Source: Hirundichthys speculiger (Eukaryota > Chordata > Actinopteri > Beloniformes > Exocoetidae). From it: 64,000 nucleotides of DNA. Positions 58,956 through 64,000 of the stretch are shown here, one piece after another (position 1 is the stretch's first letter; each line of letters opens with the position of its first letter). A program made the translations under genes and the position numbers. The notes below the pieces were generated by a model, which saw only the letters and a list, made by a program, of their open reading frames with translations, ran no database searches and was not told the DNA's origin. The stretch spans positions 478,690 to 542,689 of the forward strand of contig JAGFBZ010000731.1 of the NCBI GenBank assembly GCA_018398805.1. The letters run 5' to 3'.

Positions 58956-58963
58956 TTGTAGCG

Positions 58964-61009
58964 TGTCAAATGACCCGGAGAGATCGTTGGAATCAGCTCA
59001 GCTTCTAATCAATAATCACTATTAACTCTGTGTGTTAAAGGAGAGACGGATGTGACATGAGGAGGCACATAGGCCAGAGTGGAGTAACAGAAAAAGTGGT
59101 AATTGATGTGATTTGGAATCAATCTATAAGCAATGACATGGGTGATTCAATAATTCAATGATCAGAACAGAAAGATGTATTGTAGATGTATTCGGTATGA
59201 TTTGGATCAAGACTGTGAGTCTCTGCTGCAGCGGCTGAGTGGAGTCACTGTGTACTCAGGGGAATAAAAACAACCCATATGTTTATCAAAACAGGAGTAG
59301 GAGATAGCAGCCGCGGGTGAGGTAATGTAAGCACGAGCCGGTAACTAGTCTAAACAAGTGAAGTAACAGAAGGAGAGGTGATTTACGTGATTTGTAAGCA
59401 ATTCCTAATCAATGAAATGTATGAAATGTGGGTGTGATCAGAAACAAAATGTATTAGTGATTTTTAATTTTTAACATAGTGTATGTTAAAGGGAAAAACT
59501 TATTTTTGTTGGGTCAAAAACGGACAGAGACAGAGCGGAGCGCATGTTCCTCTCTGGAATGTCAACAGGGCAGGAGAGAGGGCGTAAGTGTAAACATAAG
59601 TTACTTCGGCATACACAACACTGGGACCAGGTGTCTGGGTCAAATGACGATGTCATCCGCTCAGCTCAGAAGTGGCCTTGGCTAAGTGGCAGATCATTTA
59701 CTGAATTCTGTTATTAAACACGAACCAATGAATCAATCAGTTAATGTAACGTTGGAACATACGTTGGTATGTAGATCGTTAGAAAAAGGGTTAGCGTTAG
59801 CTGATAAGCTTTAGCTTAACGAGCTGTATAGCCAAGAAAAACAAGATGGCCTTGGACTGGTGATAGGGAAGATGTCATGCTGTAAACAGGTGAAGTCATT
59901 GTGGGACGGGGGCCTGTGGAATATGAATGATGTAATCGGGATATGTAAAATTATGCACGCCTCTGTATATGTGAATAACCAATCAGAAGTGTCATGTGAG
60001 TTTGAGGGAAATTATGTATGCATATGCAAAGGTGAGAGAACCAATCAGATGAAGGCTGGTGCAGGGCGAGCAAGGAGAGAGAGAGCGCATAAAAAGAGAA
60101 GGCAGAAGGACTCTGTGTGGATTCCTGGAGCGATTTTCAGACGAAGAAGGACTAGCTGAAACCTGGACGAGCAACCCCCATCTGGAGGATTAACTGGAAG
60201 GAATTACTTCAAGAAAAGAAGACAGAAAGACGCTTGGAACAGGATCTACGAATTTTTCCCAATTCTTGAAGGAATAATTGGAGCCTTTTTGGTTACCTAG
60301 CTCACCGCTAGCAAGGAGGAGGGGCCGAATCAGCATACCGGCCGGCCTGATCGTTTGAGCTCTCTCTCTCTCCCTCCCTGCCAGCGGCCTTGAAAACGCA
60401 AAGGTGCACATTGCGTACCAGCCTGTCCTTGACCAACCAGATGAACTGATCAGTAAGCCACAGCTTTAATTTGCCTTTTTAGAATTATAAATTGTATAAC
60501 CAATCAATGCTGTTGCTTAACCTTGCTAATCTGCTTTAATAAATATAAAAACTGTCATAAGACGTCGTTGTGGACATTATATCTGTATTTAGAATTTTGA
60601 AGACTTGTTTTATGCCTCTGCACTAACACACAGGTTCTTATGGGTTATTTTAGCCACATTTTTGTCAAATTGTCCCTGAGGCTCGCTGTCCGAGCCGCTA
60701 AAGTTTCCTAGCCTGTAACAAGAGCCCAGATCGTGAGAGAAGAGCTGCCGTTAACAGACGTGACCGATAGCTGGACTTCGAGCCACCCGGCTATTCCTCT
60801 GAAGGACAGTTATTGGAGTGAGCGGGGCATACGTTTGGAAGTAGGCAGTGAGAGCTAGGCGTATCTTCTCGACACCAGCTTAAAATAAGTTGAGGAAATC
60901 TAGTGAGGAACCTCTCCTAGACCGCAACTTCTTACCTGTAGGATGGAGAGCTGGTCCCGGTGACAGACTCTGCTAGTCAGAGACTGAACCAAAACTGGGG
61001 GATTTTACA
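58964..61009 (+). repeat. 5' LTR of a retrovirus-like element
   Basis: It starts TGTCAAATGACCC directly after the MITE target site. It ends GATTTTACA two bases before the primer binding site. Length is 2046 bp. It is related along its length to the solo LTR at 7286-11098. A possible polyA/R region lies at 60535-60545 (AATAAATATAAA). The 3' LTR is beyond the window. Confidence 0.8.
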
Positions 61010-61011
61010 TT

Positions 61012-61029
61012 TGGCGCCCGAACAGGGAC
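61012..61029 (+). other. Primer binding site, tRNA-Lys type
   Basis: TGGCGCCCGAACAGGGAC, 18 bases, is complementary to the 3' end of vertebrate tRNA-Lys as used by several retroviruses. Its position two bases after the LTR end is right. Confidence 0.88.
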
Positions 61030-64000
61030 ATGAAAAAGTGAGTTTCAGGTCCAACTAATCTAAAAAGTGTGCAGCAGAGGGAGCCTGCGCAGGCACAGAA
61101 GATCGACTCCCCTGTGAGGAAAGCGAGGGGGGGCCGAGCAGCCCGCAGTAATTGCAGGGAGCAAGCGGGAGTGAAGAGGAGCGAAGGTCGTCGGAGAATT
61201 TCTAGAGGAAATCCCAAGACTGCGTAGAATAGCCAACCAGTCTGAACTTTATCCCTGACCCCGATTTGGTACCTAGGGAGGCTTTAAGGAACAGACGACT
61301 CGATCAGACAAAGACAGAGAAGAGTGAGAAGAATGAGAAAAATGGCGACAGGACAGAAGAACCTTAGCCAGAAGAGGATGACCCAGGGTTGGGACCGAGG
61401 ACTGCAGAAACCAAGCCCCATGGGACGGCCTCGCCGTCTGGGAAAGCAGAGGAGCAGAAGAGGCAAGCCCAGGAGGACCCGAGATAGGTTAACTCAGGGC
61501 TTAGGGCAGAGCGAGTTCTTAGGTAGCGACCTTGAGGAAGTAGAAGAGGGATCTGAGGTGCAGAGCTACGCCTCTGAGCCCCCACCTAACCGGCTGAGGG
61601 AAGTCAGGATGGTGGATATAGGAGGGGCTGAAGACCCACAAGAAAGGACCCAGGATCGGCCAGAGATGGCCCAGAGTCAGACGAAGGAAAAGAAACCATC
61701 TGACCCAAGCCTCAGTATGGAGGAAGAATTGGATGAACAGCAGACCACGCCCACACCATTAATACGGAGTTGTGTAGAAGAGATGGACCTGGATTTTCGC
61801 CAGATACCGCTCGGGGATGGACCTAGCCAAGAAGATACAGAGAAAAAGAACTGGGGTGGTGATGAGCCCTCAGTGGGGTCGCCCCCACCAAGAAGCGGAC
61901 CGTAAAAACGGAGAGGCACTCATCCGAATCCCGCCACCAAAGGACGACAAGAAAAGACGGCAGAGGAATCCCCAGGGTTGAAACATAGGCGTGTTCCCCC
62001 AACTTGGCCCTCCTTTTCCCCTATAGAAGGGATCGCCCGGACCTTGAAATGGTGCCCCCGGAGGCGAAGAGAGTGACCCTGAGGAATGGAGCCCGGGCCT
62101 TAGCTCATAGGGAGCATCGGAGGGGTCAGCAGTGATGCCCTGATAATCTTTACCGATGCTAAAGGGGAGGCCCACCATGCTGAGGTGAGAGATCAGCTAT
62201 GGAAGGCCGGAGAGGGCTATAGGCAGGAAGTCAGGCGACTCAATATAACCCGGACGGGGGTAGGCATGGCAAGTGGGGGTCATCTGTCCCATTATGCTAT
62301 AGTTCATGTGAGAATTGACCAACATCAGGGAGGTCCAGGAATGAAAGAGTACCTGCCGGTGATGATAGAGGCCCTGAACGGGGTCTGGGGAAGGCGAAGG
62401 AGATAGCAGCCAGGAGGGTGATGATAAGCGTTAATGGGTAAGAACAGGAAATGTGTCCTGGGGGATGGCCGAGATGGCGGCGGTTGCGGCAATGCGGATG
62501 GACGCGGCTAGTTCACATGGGACCGAATCGAGGAGTATGTGATTCAAACCTCCCCCGAGGATGAAGAGACCAGGAGACGACGGGCACTGGCAGCCGTGAT
62601 AGGGATGCAGGGGTTTGGAGGTGCAACACCGGCCGGAGGAAGAACAACCGGAGTCCCGGGGAACGCCCAAAGAAGTCGAACCCGGAGCCCCTGCACCAGT
62701 ACAAGAGGAGTTTTATCTTCATTGGGGGAGACTCGCCGAGAGCCCCACCTGCCGCAAAGAGAAGTCGGGGAGCCGAAGGGGAAGCGTGACAGCGAAGACC
62801 CCACCCGACGTGGAGATGGCGACGGTAAGTCCTCGACAGCAGTCACCACCGCCATCGGGGAACCTACTGGAGACAGGCCTGGTGGAGGACTCGGAGGGAG
62901 AAGAGGAGAAAAAGTCAGATGTGGCCAGCCTGTGCTTCATGGCTGAGAAGAGGCATGAAATCTCGACGGATTTGAAGATGGCGAGAGGCCAGGGAAAGAA
63001 GAAACCGCTGGAGTTCGCCAACGTGAAGATGGAACCCTAAGAAGCCCCAAGACCTGAGTTGGGGAACCATGAAGACCAGAGGCACAGGAAAGGTACACTC
63101 TTCATAACCGTGTGTGCTGGAGGACCTGAGAGATGAAGAATCGTTCCTGGCCCAGTGTGAGGCCGACCTGACCAAAGGGGCCCAGGCCGGGCACCAGATA
63201 AAGAGAACGGCGCCTAGTGAACGGTTTGTGAAGGCTCTGAGGGTGGTGATGACAGTACGAGGAGAGGAGGCGAGAATTGCGACCAGGCCAAGGACAGACA
63301 CATGGTGGCCCCCTGGATCAGGCCTGAAGACATGGGATCTGGAAACCAAGTACTACTAGAGAAGAGGGAAAAGGAGACCAGGCGATCCGCCAAGGTTTCA
63401 GGGAAGGTAGTCGCTAAATTGACCACGCAATATCAGGAATCAAGACAGGACTATCAGGCCGACGCACCCCTCACATAGAACATCCACAGCTTATCAACCC
63501 AGGCAGCCACCGACCAGGAAATCAGATGGAAAGCCAAAAAAGGTGATTATCTGCCAGCCAAGGAGTACAGCAAGTTGACACAGAGAAGAAGGAGGCCCCT
63601 CCGGGTTGCCCGTAAGGCAGCGGGGGGGCCCCGGAAATGAGGGGTTTGAAGGCGCGGGTCGCTCTGGGAGAAGTTACTGGAAGAGGGACGAAATCTACGC
63701 TAAGGTGGACGGAATCCCATATCTGGTGGACATGGAGCTGAGGTGTCGATGACCCGCAGGAGCCTTGAGACAGTAGGACACCTGAAGATCCAAATTGTCA
63801 CCGGAACCATCAAAGAGGTGCCATTGAAGCGTGGAAAGGAAATGGTGTGGGTACTAGGCCCGAAAAAATCTGATTATAGTAAGAGAGTTGAAGAAACCCA
63901 GAAAGAATGGGGGTTCTGTGAAGAAGCGGTGGAATCTGCTGCAGTCAGGTCAGTTCGTATAGAACCAACCCGAGTAGAAACAACAGCCAGTAAACGGATG
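61030..64000 (+). pseudogene. Retrovirus-like internal region, gag/pro part, degenerate and cut by the window end
   Basis: Long open pieces in changing frames (61324-61905, 62104-62406, 62615-63040, 63114-63359) encode hydrophilic, Arg/Glu/Pro-rich proteins, as expected for a decayed gag. Around 63690-63750 there is a protease-like segment (KVDGIPYLVDM, then frame loss) where a retroviral aspartic protease motif would stand. It is interrupted by a frameshift. No envelope or polymerase is within the window. The element is an old genomic copy and is not coding-competent as read here. Confidence 0.65.
62104..62406 (+). other. Possible macro-domain-like segment in the retroelement
   Basis: An open stretch of 100 codons. 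It starts IGSIGGVSSDALIIFTDAKG, which resembles the G-D-I...DA-I-V start of macro domains. A KAGEGYRQEV segment follows, and then TGVGMASGGHL with a later VHV. This spacing fits the ADP-ribose-binding loops. The last helix appears to continue in another frame after 62395. The resemblance is by eye only. Alternatives are a chance match or a gag segment. Confidence 0.35.

Noticed and set aside
61324..61905. Host gene of 193 codons
   Set aside because: It directly follows an LTR and primer binding site and is better read as degenerate gag of the retroelement.

Overview
The window looks like a chromosome piece from a teleost fish. It has spliced genes with GT-AG introns, TATA/E-box promoters and AATAAA signals. 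It also carries a typical ray-finned fish transposon load: PIF/Harbinger, several hAT, Tc1, pogo/Tigger and piggyBac elements, RTE- and L1-type LINEs, and a retrovirus-like LTR element. No housekeeping gene, tRNA, rRNA or CRISPR array is visible.

The host content is a local cluster of two small secreted-protein families, which I recognise by internal homology but cannot name. Family A ('PQYK', four copies) has a signal peptide split by an intron, an N-terminal domain of about 60 residues, a long tandem array rich in Pro, Gln, Tyr and Lys, and a conserved basic/aromatic C-terminus. The copies start at 14374 (+, intact, 982 aa), 26170 (+), 37178 (+) and 51427 (-); the last three have frameshifts inside the repeat array. 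Family E ('GSY/WRW', three full copies and one fragment) encodes about 160 aa with a signal peptide, a Gly/Ser/Tyr-rich middle and a conserved Lys/Arg/Trp tail. The copies lie at 4044-4683 (-), 22411-23043 (-), 56140-56781 (+) and a broken one at 58623-58745 (-). Both families use the same three coding exons with intron phases 2 and 1. Both have an E-box upstream of a TATA-like box.

Layout: unit 1 (about 0-20 kb) holds E1(-) and A1(+). Unit 2 (about 20.8-31.2 kb) holds E2(-) and A2(+). A3(+) lies at 37-38.6 kb and A4(-) at 50-51.4 kb; these two form a large inverted repeat. A4(-) pairs with E3(+), so that unit is an inverted version of units 1 and 2. E4(-) ends the cluster and is cut by a small hAT-like element and an LTR retroelement that runs off the right edge. 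The basic module is therefore a divergent E/A pair that was duplicated in tandem, inverted, and later filled with transposons.

The product properties (secreted, Gln+Lys+Tyr+Pro repeats, no globular enzyme domain) suggest extracellular structural or matrix proteins that may be cross-linked. That is inference; tissue and function cannot be read from the DNA. The right end holds the LTR, a tRNA-Lys-type primer binding site and degenerate gag/pro-like sequence. One open stretch there resembles part of a macro domain.
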